Under the pieces are notes generated by a model, which saw only the letters and a program-made list of their open reading frames with translations, ran no database searches and was not told the DNA's origin. The position numbers were made by a program, and so were the translations under genes. A stretch of 64,000 nt of DNA from NCBI GenBank assembly GCA_030427635.1, contig JAUIBA010000002.1, positions 237,726 through 301,725 on the forward strand. Reading direction: 5' to 3'. The stretch is from Bacteroidia bacterium (GTDB lineage: Bacteria; Bacteroidota; Bacteroidia; Chitinophagales; Chitinophagaceae). Every line of letters begins with the position of its first letter. The first letter of the stretch is position 1. Of this stretch, positions 27,213-35,823 are shown in pieces.

Positions 27213-28421
27213 TTATTTTCTGGTAACGATTGAATACAGCAGTTTGTTGATGTTCTCTTTTACAACATTCATATCGAAGTTGCTTATGGCCACCTGACGG
27301 CCTGCTGCACCTATAGCTGCACGCAAAGCGTCGTCATTAATTGCTGTCTCTATTACTACAGACAGCTCTGTAGCAGTGCAGCCGGGTCGCATAAGCATTG
27401 CACTTTCACCATCTTTTAAATACCATGTATTATCTCCTATTGCGGTACATATTACCATACGGCCAGTAGCCAGGTATTCACTGAGTTTGGTAGAAAGACC
27501 GGTACTGCTCCATTCATCATCTTTACGCAGCCCAATCAGTATATTGGACTCCTGTATGTAGTCTTTCAGCTTATCGTGTCTGGTAAAACCTTTGAAGTCT
27601 ACTTGTTTTTCCAGGCCTAACTGTCGGGCCATAGCTGCCAGTGCTTCCATGTATTCCGGCTTGCGCCTGTTATAGCCCAGCAGCCATAGCTGTACAGCAA
27701 CATTTTTTTTCCTGAGGATACCTACTGCCTCTATCATTTTCTCTACCTCGTCAAAGCCGAAGAAGGCACCATAGTATAAAAGTGTGGGAATATTGTTTTT
27801 CTTTTCAGGACCGGCAGCCCACTTGCCGGTGTCAAGTACTGTAGGGATAATAATTACCGGAACATTGCCACCGGATAGCTGTGTATACTTCTGCTGCAGG
27901 TGGCGGGATATAACTACCAGGCCATCGGCACGACTGGTAAGATACTTATCTGCGGCTACTTGGTTGGTATATATTACTTTTCGTTTCAGTCCCGGACCTT
28001 TTGAGCGGTCATCTTCATAAGACTGTACTGTCTTTATACCCAGTTTTGCAGCTAATCTGGTAATAGGATATATGGTGTGAAATGCCATTTGGTTCAGCCA
28101 TATTACATCAACCGGCCGCTGCTGGTGCATCTCTTTGATAGCAGATAGCATTAGCTTTACCGCTTTGTATTTCCCTGTAAAAAAACTGGCGCCTTTCAGT
28201 GGATGTACATTGCCCAGGATGTACCGGAAAGGTATCCCATCTGTCTCCCCACTCACTTTCAGATTAGCTTCATCGATGTTTCCGGATGGGTTTTCCAGCA
28301 ATATATTTACCTGATGGCCTCCGGCCTTTATGGCTGAAGCAAGTGTTTTCAGGCGTGTAGTTTCCCCCCCGCCTTCAGGTAAATCTACCGCAGCAATAAT
28401 AACTATGTTCAGTGGACGCAT
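27213..28421 (-). CDS. Glycosyltransferase, GT4-like
   Basis: The 402-residue GT-B protein has an N-terminal domain starting MRPLNIVIIAAVDLPEGGGETTRL, with the Gly-rich donor/acceptor loop at residues 16-20. The C-terminal domain has TLLYYGAFFGFDEVEKMIEA, LWLLGYNRR, VDFKGFTRHDKLKDYIQESNILIGL and STKLSEYLATGRMVICT, the last being the GT4 E-x7 region. It is unlike the neighbouring plus-strand GT in sequence, so it is not a duplicate. It converges on that gene with only 5 bp between them and has a 171-bp gap upstream in which I see no clear promoter. It probably acts in the same glycan pathway; the sugar and linkage are unknown. Confidence 0.88.
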   Translation of the reverse strand: MRPLNIVIIAAVDLPEGGGETTRLKTLASAIKAGGHQVNILLENPSGNIDEANLKVSGETDGIPFRYILGNVHPLKGASFFTGKYKAVKLMLSAIKEMHQQRPVDVIWLNQMAFHTIYPITRLAAKLGIKTVQSYEDDRSKGPGLKRKVIYTNQVAADKYLTSRADGLVVISRHLQQKYTQLSGGNVPVIIIPTVLDTGKWAAGPEKKNNIPTLLYYGAFFGFDEVEKMIEAVGILRKKNVAVQLWLLGYNRRKPEYMEALAAMARQLGLEKQVDFKGFTRHDKLKDYIQESNILIGLRKDDEWSSTGLSTKLSEYLATGRMVICTAIGDNTWYLKDGESAMLMRPGCTATELSVVIETAINDDALRAAIGAAGRQVAISNFDMNVVKENINKLLYSIVTRK

Positions 28422-28592
28422 ATGAGGTTACTAAGTAAGGGAGAAATCCGGAATATTATAAAAGCGGAAAATCAGGCTGACATTAACAAGGCCAAATTTA
28501 GATTTTATTTCTAAGGTACGACTGTATAAATGACATAAGTATTCACAACACTGCAACACTGTATTGGATAGTGGTAAGTACTGTAATCGGGG

Positions 28593-29327
28593 CTACTGTT
28601 TGTTTTTACTAATAAGGTCAGCAAATAGCCTTTCTGAGCAGAAAATTGTGTTTACATGAGTGTCTGCATAAACGAAATATCCCTTTGATGCCAGCAAGTC
28701 CAGAATACTTGTTTTCTTTTTTAACTCACCGTATCTATTGTAAGCTACTGTTTCTACACAAATAAGTAGTGGCTGGTATTTGTGGAAGTTGAGACTACTG
28801 AGAATAATTTCGTCCAGCCCTTCTACATCCAGTGAGATGATGGTAGGTGCATCAGAAAAGTTTTCAGCTATTACGTCATTAATATTCTTCAGGGGCATTT
28901 TCACTACTTCCTGTATCTTAAAACCTTCTTTTTCTATTGCACGTGCATCTTCTTCAGAGAATGTATTCATAGCATGGTCGCCATTGCCAAACATGTAGTA
29001 ATCAGCTTCTTTCTGATTATCACTACTTATGCCATAGTTCAGGCAAACATCGTTAGGGCGTACATCAGATAGCTTGCGGCACAGCACGGAGTTAGGCTCA
29101 ACAAGTACCCCGCGATAACCACGCAGATAAAAGCTATAGGTATTGCTGCTGCTGATAGGTTCATTGGCTCCGATATCCAGATATGTGATTTTCTCTACAT
29201 TATATCGCTCAAGCATCTTGAGCATAATTGTATCTTCCCCAAATTGAGAGAAGGAAATATTTCCGGTCCCATTCATCAACGGACCGATGCTCTTAAGTTT
29301 TCTTACTATTCTGGATACTGTTGACAT
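28593..29327 (-). CDS. FkbM family methyltransferase
   Basis: I take the Met at 29327 (MSTVSRIVRKLKSIGP) as start, giving 244 residues; the frame extends to 29369. SAM motif I is YLDIGANEP, in KITYLDIGANEPISSSNTYSF-like context near residue 50. The FkbM core is IISLDVEGLDEIILSSLNF, followed by LICVETV. The early SFSQFGEDTIML segment is common in FkbM enzymes linked to polysaccharide loci. It differs in sequence and layout from the FkbM gene at 25.2 kb. Together with the adjacent minus-strand GT it mirrors the plus-strand FkbM-GT pair. Glycan O-methylation is the likely role. Confidence 0.87.
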   Translation of the reverse strand: MSTVSRIVRKLKSIGPLMNGTGNISFSQFGEDTIMLKMLERYNVEKITYLDIGANEPISSSNTYSFYLRGYRGVLVEPNSVLCRKLSDVRPNDVCLNYGISSDNQKEADYYMFGNGDHAMNTFSEEDARAIEKEGFKIQEVVKMPLKNINDVIAENFSDAPTIISLDVEGLDEIILSSLNFHKYQPLLICVETVAYNRYGELKKKTSILDLLASKGYFVYADTHVNTIFCSERLFADLISKNKQ

Positions 29328-29432
29328 GATACTGTACAAGCAGTTGCTGCAATATTGGTGAATCCTCAAAAATATACTAATCCCATCATTACTTACGTAA
29401 TTTTACTGTCTTCAAATATAGATGTAACATAA

Positions 29433-30950
29433 ATGGGTGTCGTCTTCAGGCAGTCGGTTAAGACTTCTCTTGTGATATTGGGTGGTGCATTGCTGGGAGT
29501 GGTGTGGAACTTTGTTTCGGCCCGCTATCTGCAGAAGCAGGACTTCGGGTTTGTAAAGACACTTACCAATTATGCGGTAATCGTATCCCAGTTGCTCACA
29601 TTGGGTATGAGCAATACGCTTGTTGTCTTCATACACAGGTTCAGTAAAGATGATGAGCGGCGTAAAGTGCTGCTGTCATTATGCATTCTGGTACCACTGG
29701 TCGCTTTTTTTATTTTTCTGGCAGTGTATCTGGGGTGCCGTCCATGGGTGCTGAATCATTTTCAGCCGGCAGACAGGCCACTGATGGACCGATATTTCCT
29801 GTGGCTACCACCTTATTCACTGCTTATTATGTACCTGGCATTGCTGGAGCAGTATCTGGGGTCTCAGATGAAAGTTGCTATCTCGGTATTTATGAGGGAG
29901 GTAGTACTACGGCTATTCAATATGGTGGTTGTGCTGCTTTTTGCATTCAGGTATATAGATTTTACGGCATTGGTAGTAAGTACAGTGCTGGTATATCTGG
30001 TGCCGCTGTTTATTCTCATCTTCTTGTCCCGGCGTACTCAGGGTTTTGGGCTTTCATTTCGCTTTTCTTCGTTCAGCCGTGCAGAATATCGGGAAATGGC
30101 TCATTTTGGTTGGTTTCATTTCCTGCTGGGCTTATCCATTTCTCTGATAAGTGTTATGGACCAGAATCTGCTGCCGTTATACGATCATAGCGGGTTTGAC
30201 TCGGTAGCGGTATATTCCATAGCAGTCCTCATTATATCATTCCTGCAGATGCCACTTAAGGCATTTATGCCCGCCAGTCTGGCTGTGCTTACGCAGGCAT
30301 TTAATGATAATGATATAACACGTGCTGCCGATATATTCAGGCGCTCGTCTATCAATGTGCTGATACCTTCTATGGCTATTGGTATATTGCTGGCCTGTAA
30401 CCTCCACAATGCTGTGGCGGTAATAGGTAACAAGGGTAACTATGCCGATATGGCTCCGGTGGTACTCATACTTATGCTGGGTCAGTTGTTCAATATAGCT
30501 ACAGGTATCAATGATCAGGTGCTATCTGTTACAAACTATTACAAGTTTACATTTTATAGTTCTATTGTGATAGTGGGCCTGCTGTATGTGATGCTGAGAT
30601 ACACCATCAGCCACTATGGTATAGTAGGTGCAGCGTGGAGTACTACCGCTGCTTTGGTCATCTATAACACAGCCAAGTTATTGTTCATACGCCGTCAGCT
30701 GGGGCTAATGCCTTTTTCGGCCGCTACATTACGTATACTGCTTGCTGCGGTGCCGGCATGGGTAGTGGGGTGGTTTATGCCTCATCTCTTTGATACGGGA
30801 CGGCACATATATGTACATGCTGTAGCAGATACGGCATTGCGAAGTGCTGCCATCATGATTGTATATCTGCTGATGCTGCTGTGGCTGAAACCGTCAGAAG
30901 ACCTGGAGTCGTGGCTGGCAGGAGTGCGTAAAAACAAGCGACTGTTCTGA
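29433..30950 (+). CDS. Oligosaccharide flippase family protein (Wzx-like)
   Basis: The 505-residue integral membrane protein has about 14 predicted hydrophobic segments, the usual number for MOP-superfamily flippases. It starts MGVVFRQSVKTSLVILGGALLGVVWNFVSARYL and includes the conserved start of this group, YLQKQDFGFVKTL. The final helices (LLAAVPAWVVGWFMPHL, AAIMIVYLLMLLWL) end in a short charged tail. Such proteins turn lipid-linked sugars across the inner membrane. It lies next to FkbM and GT genes, which supports glycan export. Its TGA is immediately followed by the reverse stop of the convergent DUF3108 gene, with no space between them. Confidence 0.9.
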   Translation: MGVVFRQSVKTSLVILGGALLGVVWNFVSARYLQKQDFGFVKTLTNYAVIVSQLLTLGMSNTLVVFIHRFSKDDERRKVLLSLCILVPLVAFFIFLAVYLGCRPWVLNHFQPADRPLMDRYFLWLPPYSLLIMYLALLEQYLGSQMKVAISVFMREVVLRLFNMVVVLLFAFRYIDFTALVVSTVLVYLVPLFILIFLSRRTQGFGLSFRFSSFSRAEYREMAHFGWFHFLLGLSISLISVMDQNLLPLYDHSGFDSVAVYSIAVLIISFLQMPLKAFMPASLAVLTQAFNDNDITRAADIFRRSSINVLIPSMAIGILLACNLHNAVAVIGNKGNYADMAPVVLILMLGQLFNIATGINDQVLSVTNYYKFTFYSSIVIVGLLYVMLRYTISHYGIVGAAWSTTAALVIYNTAKLLFIRRQLGLMPFSAATLRILLAAVPAWVVGWFMPHLFDTGRHIYVHAVADTALRSAAIMIVYLLMLLWLKPSEDLESWLAGVRKNKRLF

Positions 30951-31763
30951 TTATCCTTTTATGATGGCATCGAAAGGATTCCTGAGGTTTGCATAGCCCA
31001 TGAGGTCCACCTTTATACTACCCACAGCTATTGGGCTGTTTACGCGCAGGGGTACATGGTTCTTATCATCACTTACCCATACCGTCATTTTTTCGCCACC
31101 GCTGAATATAGTTCCTTCTATGAGCAGCGGCGCTATCTTGATAGCTTTATATGTTCCTTTCCGGGTTTTTATTTCTTCCCGGCCCAGATACTTGATGTAT
31201 AGTGAATACACCTTATCATCCAGAAACATGTCGAATGGTATCTGGTCTCCGGGTTGGTATTTACTATAATCTATATTGCGGGCAAAATAGATGGCAGACA
31301 GTACATCCTGTGTACACTGTGGTATATGATAGAGCTTTCCTGCCGACTCTGCACTTTGTGCTCCTCTGTTGAAGGTCACATCATGTCTGAACTTCATTCC
31401 GCCTTCATTAACATCTCTTATAAACCGCACCGGTAGCAGCGTTTCCTGGTCTACATAGGTTTCATACATGTCCCGTACCTTATAGAACCACTCATAGGAT
31501 GAAAGGGTTTTACCATCTCCTTTTATATGAAATACCTTCTGCCCTCCCAGGTTTTTCTCCTGAGTGGTAAAAACCGCATCTCCTGCATGTATCCATATGA
31601 ATCCCATATTATAAAACACGCTGAACTGTAGCAACTCACCACTCTGATAACTGGTGTTGCGCGTATTGCAGAAGTCGTTCTGTGCCATTGCCGGTACATG
31701 CCACATACTCAGTATTAGCAGTAGTGTCATGTATGCTTTGTGTGTGTGTGCTATTTTAGCCAT
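30951..31763 (-). CDS. DUF3108 domain exported protein
   Basis: The frame reaches 32006, but the Met at 31763 (MAKIAHTHKAYMTLLLILSMWHVPAMAQ) gives a signal peptide; the Met at 31730 is also possible. The product is 270 residues. The DUF3108 landmarks are visible: GELLQFSVFYNMGFIWIHAGDA, HIKGDGKTLSSYEWFYKVRDMYETYVD, RFIRDVNEGG, a KYLGREEIKTRKGTYKAIKI strand pair and VWVSDDKNHVPLRV near the end. Family members are periplasmic or secreted beta proteins with no proven role that I know of. The gene overlaps the upstream YbhN-like gene by 13 bp, so they are an operon. Confidence 0.87.
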   Translation of the reverse strand: MAKIAHTHKAYMTLLLILSMWHVPAMAQNDFCNTRNTSYQSGELLQFSVFYNMGFIWIHAGDAVFTTQEKNLGGQKVFHIKGDGKTLSSYEWFYKVRDMYETYVDQETLLPVRFIRDVNEGGMKFRHDVTFNRGAQSAESAGKLYHIPQCTQDVLSAIYFARNIDYSKYQPGDQIPFDMFLDDKVYSLYIKYLGREEIKTRKGTYKAIKIAPLLIEGTIFSGGEKMTVWVSDDKNHVPLRVNSPIAVGSIKVDLMGYANLRNPFDAIIKG

Positions 31764-32728
31764 TTCATTCTCAGAATTAGTATGCTGCCTGCCAGTGCCG
31801 GCACCATGAGGTTCAGCAGCCAAAGGCTGCCGGTTGCGGCCAGTATCCCAATGGTATTGGCAGAGAAACTCTGGAATATCCATATGCTCACTGCTCCTCT
31901 TATACCCAGCTCTGTAAGCGCCAGTGACGGCACTACAGCCATCACCCAGAAAAACAGTGCAGCCATACAATAGCCGGGCACCAGTGGCAGAGATACATTC
32001 AGCCACTTTAATAAAATCAAATACTGTGCCGTAAACACTGCTACACGCAGTGCAGATATGGCCAATACCTTCATTCTATGCCCTGCAGGCACACGGCTCA
32101 TAAGCCTGCCATATACCCCAAACCTGCGCAGATACTTGATTTGCTCCAGTCTGGGCCACCAGCTTTCAAATCGCCAGTATACCAGTGCTATAAGTATGTT
32201 AATAATGATACATCCGGCCAGTGCCAGCCTGCCATATGCCGATGGGAATGCATAATTGTAATACACCAGCCCTACCAGCCCGGCGCCCCATATGCCTGCC
32301 AGTTGGGAAACGACGCCCGATACTGATACGTGAATATGCCTGAACGTATTACCACCTCTCAGGTATAGAATCCTTCCGGGATATTCGCCTATCCGGTTGG
32401 GGGTAATGACAGAAAATGCAATGCCTGCCAGATAGGAGGCTGCTGCATGGACATAGCGTACCGGTTGTACCCATGATAGCAGTAAGTACCATTTGTAGCT
32501 TTCCAGCAGGCTGTTCAGCAGCATGAGGGCTATGCATATAACGGGTAGTATCATGCTGCCTGTCTGCTGCCAGAGGCTATCATCTATACTGCCGGTTTGT
32601 TTTTTTACTTCAGTAATAATAGTATATACCAGACCGGTGCATACTGCTGCGCCTATCAGATAGTTAAGCCATATTTTAATACTTTTGTTCACAGTAAAGG
32701 ATTCCCTTCTTTTTTGAAAGACAGACAA
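31751..32728 (-). CDS. YbhN/UPF0104-like membrane protein (LPG synthase TM domain)
   Basis: The 325-residue membrane protein has about eight hydrophobic segments, beginning IKIWLNYLIGAAVCTGLVYTI. It contains SYLAGIAFSVITPNRIGEYPGRILYLRG near residues 90-120, the signature of the lysylphosphatidylglycerol synthase transmembrane / YbhN family, and TELGIRGAVSIWIF near the C-terminus. Relatives flip or handle lipid-linked molecules; no aminoacyl-transfer domain is fused here. A GTG at 32692 (VNKSIKIW) is an alternative start that would avoid overlap with ruvC. It is co-transcribed with DUF3108 and lies beside the glycan genes. Confidence 0.85.
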   Translation of the reverse strand: MSVFQKRRESFTVNKSIKIWLNYLIGAAVCTGLVYTIITEVKKQTGSIDDSLWQQTGSMILPVICIALMLLNSLLESYKWYLLLSWVQPVRYVHAAASYLAGIAFSVITPNRIGEYPGRILYLRGGNTFRHIHVSVSGVVSQLAGIWGAGLVGLVYYNYAFPSAYGRLALAGCIIINILIALVYWRFESWWPRLEQIKYLRRFGVYGRLMSRVPAGHRMKVLAISALRVAVFTAQYLILLKWLNVSLPLVPGYCMAALFFWVMAVVPSLALTELGIRGAVSIWIFQSFSANTIGILAATGSLWLLNLMVPALAGSILILRMKWLK

Positions 32729-33298
32729 GTCATACTCGGTATAGACCCAGGAACGCTCATAATGGGCTATGGCCTGATATTAGTAAACAAAAGTAGCGTT
32801 TCACTGATAGAAATGGGTGTGCTGCAGCTTTCTAAGCATAAAGACCACTCTGAGCGGCTAAAGCTTATATATAAGAAAATGGAAAGCCTTATTTTGCTAC
32901 ATCAGCCCACGGCAGTAGCTATTGAGGCTCCGTTTTTTGGTAAGAATGTACAGAGCATGCTGAAACTGGGCCGGGCACAGGGTGTGGCGATAGCGGCTGC
33001 CATGATGGGCGGGCTGCAGGCTGTAGAATACTCGCCACGTAAAATAAAGCAATCAGTGACCGGCAGAGGCGCCGCCACCAAAGAGCAGGTGTGGAAGATG
33101 CTGCAGCATACGCTCAACATTGTGGATGATGTAAAGTATATGGATGCTACCGATGCGGTAGCTGTGGCGTTGTGCCACCATTACCAGGGCAAAGGCGTAG
33201 CGATAGGGCTGCCAGAGCCTGAGAAAAAAGTGCGAACGGCTAAGAAGAGCAGCTCCTGGGACGCATTTATAGCACAGAATCCCGGGCGTGTTAAATAA
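32714..33298 (+). CDS. ruvC: Holliday junction endonuclease RuvC
   Basis: RuvC cuts Holliday junctions with RuvAB. The ORF-track start at 32597 would add about 39 unrelated residues and overlap the divergent gene deeply. The frame has no ATG before the conserved VILGIDPGT, so I choose the TTG at 32714, giving 194 residues. Counted from there, the acidic catalytic residues are D11 (LGIDPGT), E71 (AIEAPF), D144 and D147 (MDATDAVAVAL). The GKNVQSMLKLGRAQGVAI and YSPRKIKQSVTGRGAATKEQV blocks are complete. About 20 extra basic residues follow the core. ruvA and ruvB are not adjacent. The true start needs N-terminal evidence. Confidence 0.93.
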   Translation: MKDRQVILGIDPGTLIMGYGLILVNKSSVSLIEMGVLQLSKHKDHSERLKLIYKKMESLILLHQPTAVAIEAPFFGKNVQSMLKLGRAQGVAIAAAMMGGLQAVEYSPRKIKQSVTGRGAATKEQVWKMLQHTLNIVDDVKYMDATDAVAVALCHHYQGKGVAIGLPEPEKKVRTAKKSSSWDAFIAQNPGRVK

Positions 33299-33318
33299 AT
33301 ATATCCGTTAACATATAT

Positions 33319-33326
33319 TATATTTG
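33319..33326 (+). promoter_or_regulatory. Bacteroidota -7 promoter element (TATATTTG)
   Basis: TATATTTG fits TAnnTTTG in the 89-bp gap between ruvC and the response regulator, 61 bp before its ATG. Confidence 0.5.
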
Positions 33327-33387
33327 TCAGTTTTTAGCTCTTTCAGCCAGGAAACACTATTTTAGCGGTAGAATTTCTGCATTTCCT

Positions 33388-34089
33388 ATGTCGCAGCCCA
33401 AACTCAAAATACTCCTTGTTGAAGATGACCCTGTTTTAGGATACGTTGTAAAAGACTATCTGCAAAAACAGGACTTTGAGGTAACACACTGTACCGATGG
33501 CGACACAGCGTGGCATCAGTTCATGAAGAATATTTATGACATCTGCCTGCTGGATATTATGCTGCCCGGTAAAAAAGATGGTATGGAGCTGGCTAACAGT
33601 ATCCGTAAAAAGAATGAAAACATTCCTATCATACTATTATCGTCCAAGAATATGGATGATGATAAGATAGCGGGTTTTGAAAGCGGTGCCGATGATTATG
33701 TGACAAAGCCTTATAACCTGCAGGAGCTACTGTTGCGTATACAGGTATTTGTAAAGCGCAGTAAGAAAAAGGAAGATTCAGGGCCTGTTATATTCAAGAT
33801 AGGTGAGTTGGATTTTGACTATACTAACCTCATACTGCGTAGTGATAAGGTAGAGTACCAGCTGACTCAGCGCGAGGCAGACCTGATTCGCTACCTGTGT
33901 CTTAACGCTAATCGTGTACTGAAGCGCGATGAGATACTGATGAATGTATGGGGTAAGGACGACTACTTCCTGGGCCGTAGTATGGACGTATTCATTACCA
34001 AGATAAGGAAGTACCTGAAGGCACAGACTGCTGCCAAGCTCCAGACCATACATGGTATAGGCTTTAAGTTCAATTTCAATCAGCAGTAA
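33388..34089 (+). CDS. OmpR-family response regulator, orphan
   Basis: The 233-residue two-domain regulator has a receiver at about residues 7-120, with acidic pocket E12/D13, phospho-acceptor D56 (CLLDIMLPG), Ser85 in the Thr/Ser switch position and K107 (DDYVTKPYN). The OmpR/PhoB winged-helix domain spans about 135-230 (LTQREADLIRYLCLNANRVLKRDEILMNVWG, SMDVFITKIRKYL, IHGIGFKF). All functional residues are present, so it should be phosphorylated and bind DNA. No histidine kinase is in the window. It has its own -7 element. Its targets are unknown. Confidence 0.93.
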   Translation: MSQPKLKILLVEDDPVLGYVVKDYLQKQDFEVTHCTDGDTAWHQFMKNIYDICLLDIMLPGKKDGMELANSIRKKNENIPIILLSSKNMDDDKIAGFESGADDYVTKPYNLQELLLRIQVFVKRSKKKEDSGPVIFKIGELDFDYTNLILRSDKVEYQLTQREADLIRYLCLNANRVLKRDEILMNVWGKDDYFLGRSMDVFITKIRKYLKAQTAAKLQTIHGIGFKFNFNQQ

Positions 34090-34100
34090 GGTTGTTCCCG

Positions 34101-34295
34101 TCAGGGTTTTGTAGCGGGTGCTGCTGTTTCGGCGGCGCGTTTTTCCTTTGCCTCTTTACTCATGGTAAATTCTTTGAAAAACGCGTAGAAAAGAGGTGCC
34201 AGCATCAGTAGCAGCAGCAACAATGCCAGTAGTTTTCCTTTATTGCCCTCTACGTATTTCCCTGTCAGATTATTGTCCTGTTCCTGTGTGCTCAT
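34101..34295 (-). CDS. Small single-pass membrane protein
   Basis: The 64-residue product MSTQEQDNNLTGKYVEG has one strong hydrophobic helix (LLALLLLLLMLAPLFYAFF, residues 22-40) and then a charged, Ala-rich tail (MSKEAKEKRAAETAAP). I do not recognise a family. It overlaps the 3' end of the MutS-like gene by 26 bp in another frame, so it is probably coupled to it in translation. Its stop is 11 bp from the stop of the convergent response regulator. The gene is short, but the start overlap and the clean helix make it credible. Function is unknown. Confidence 0.55.
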   Translation of the reverse strand: MSTQEQDNNLTGKYVEGNKGKLLALLLLLLMLAPLFYAFFKEFTMSKEAKEKRAAETAAPATKP

Positions 34296-35649
34296 TTTGT
34301 TTGTGGCCGGCGTGCAGCATCTCTATTACGCCTTCCTGCTGCAAAATTAAGTATCCGATGCGGTCATTGGAAATTCCTTCCTTCAGTTTGTAGGTAAATT
34401 CGTAATTGCCTCCGTCACGTATGTTGGTTACAAAGTAGTGAAACAGTATGCGGCTGTCTGTACTGAACTGCTGAGCTACCTCGTAGAGATGTGTAGACAG
34501 TACCATCAGATGATTGGGATGGTTTACCAACCCCTCTGTTACGGCTTTGGTGCATTCACATGCATCATGCACATTGGTGCCTTTGAATAACTCATCCATA
34601 AGGGCCAGATGTGGTTTCTGATGGCTTAGCTGTGTAGCTATAAGCTTCATGCGTTGCACCTCGGCAAAGAAGTAGCTTTCTCCCTTCAACAGATTGTCTT
34701 CAGTATGCATGTTGGTAATGATGCCCTGCATGAAGCTGGTTTGCAGTTGCTGTGCGGGTACACCCATACCCAGGTGGGCCATGAGAGAGCCGGTACCCAG
34801 CGCTCTGAGAAAGGTGGTCTTACCCGACATATTGGCACCGGTAAGCAGCATGAAATTGTGTCCCTGTCCCAGTTGTACATCATAGGATACTGGTGATGCA
34901 AGCAGGGGGTGGTATATGCCCTGCGCGTGCATGAGTACCGGCTGCTCTGGCAGCAGGGTAGCATAACTCCAGCCATGCTCATTTGTGGCACGTGCCATGC
35001 TCTGCCATGCATCCAGGCGGGCATAACAGTCCATAAGCCGGTATACAGGGTTTTTCAGCTCCCGCCGGGTTTTGTATTGTAGCAGTGACAGTGCCGGGAA
35101 GGGCGTTTTATCACTTATGTTCATTATTTCATTGGTGAGTGGATGTTTCAGGTCGTCCTGCATGGTTTCCAGTTCATGTTGCAGCAGGGAGGGTATGTCA
35201 TTATCGGTCAGTAGCGCTGTCAGTTCTTTACATCCGCGCAGGAAGTCATTCAGGTGCGACAGGGAAAAGCGGGTAAAGAAGTATTCCCGCTTGTTGAACA
35301 GTTTCTGAAAAGCATGCGCCACCATACCGGCAAAGCCCTGTGGAGGCGCCATGGTATTATCTGCCGACTCAAAGAACTTTTCCAGCATCACCATTGTGCC
35401 GTTAGATATCATAGACGGCCATTTATTTAGGTGTTGCCCCCAGTATTTTATGGTTTGCTGCAGGGCACATAGGCGCTCATAGTTGTCGGGTGGAGCCAAA
35501 ATATGCCTGCGCAGCGCATCTCTGCCCGCCTGAGTGGTAGTACGGTCTATGAGGGAAAAGAGTCCGCCATTCCCGTCTGCCGGGAATACGGATAAGTCTT
35601 TCAGTGTAGTTCTATCAAGTTGCATGACTTTCAGGGGCAAGTTATCCAA
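34270..35649 (-). CDS. MutS-family ATPase lacking mismatch-recognition domain
   Basis: The 459-residue protein covers only the lever/clamp (about 35-240) and ATPase (about 250-450) parts of MutS; the N-terminal mismatch-binding and connector domains are absent. Walker A is GANMSGKTT (271-279), Walker B is LALMDELFKGT with Asp-Glu at 352-353, and the MutS-specific stretch between them is present as ESYFFAEVQRMK. No Smr nuclease domain follows, unlike MutS2. Short MutS-like proteins of this kind occur across Bacteroidota without a clear role. It cannot recognise mismatches as classical MutS does; recombination or ribosome-related work, as for MutS2, is a guess. A small membrane protein gene overlaps its 3' end. 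Confidence 0.88.
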   Translation of the reverse strand: MDNLPLKVMQLDRTTLKDLSVFPADGNGGLFSLIDRTTTQAGRDALRRHILAPPDNYERLCALQQTIKYWGQHLNKWPSMISNGTMVMLEKFFESADNTMAPPQGFAGMVAHAFQKLFNKREYFFTRFSLSHLNDFLRGCKELTALLTDNDIPSLLQHELETMQDDLKHPLTNEIMNISDKTPFPALSLLQYKTRRELKNPVYRLMDCYARLDAWQSMARATNEHGWSYATLLPEQPVLMHAQGIYHPLLASPVSYDVQLGQGHNFMLLTGANMSGKTTFLRALGTGSLMAHLGMGVPAQQLQTSFMQGIITNMHTEDNLLKGESYFFAEVQRMKLIATQLSHQKPHLALMDELFKGTNVHDACECTKAVTEGLVNHPNHLMVLSTHLYEVAQQFSTDSRILFHYFVTNIRDGGNYEFTYKLKEGISNDRIGYLILQQEGVIEMLHAGHKQNEHTGTGQ

Positions 35650-35771
35650 TTTTATAGCATTGGAATGACCTCCCTTTTATTAGAGATGCATTTCTTCAGG
35701 TATTCCATATACTGCAAGGTGTTTCCGGTATGGGGTGGTATATTTTATGCCATGACCTGCTATTGCAAGGC

Positions 35772-35802
35772 AAAAAAAATGCGCCCCCGTGAGGGAGCGC
35801 AT
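35772..35802 (-). terminator. Terminator after cspA-like gene
   Basis: A roughly 10-bp stem with one mismatch (atgcgccccc / gggagcgcat) and a T8 run on the minus strand, 22 bp past the cold-shock gene stop. Confidence 0.92.
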
Positions 35803-35823
35803 TTACTGCATAATATGTGTTGC

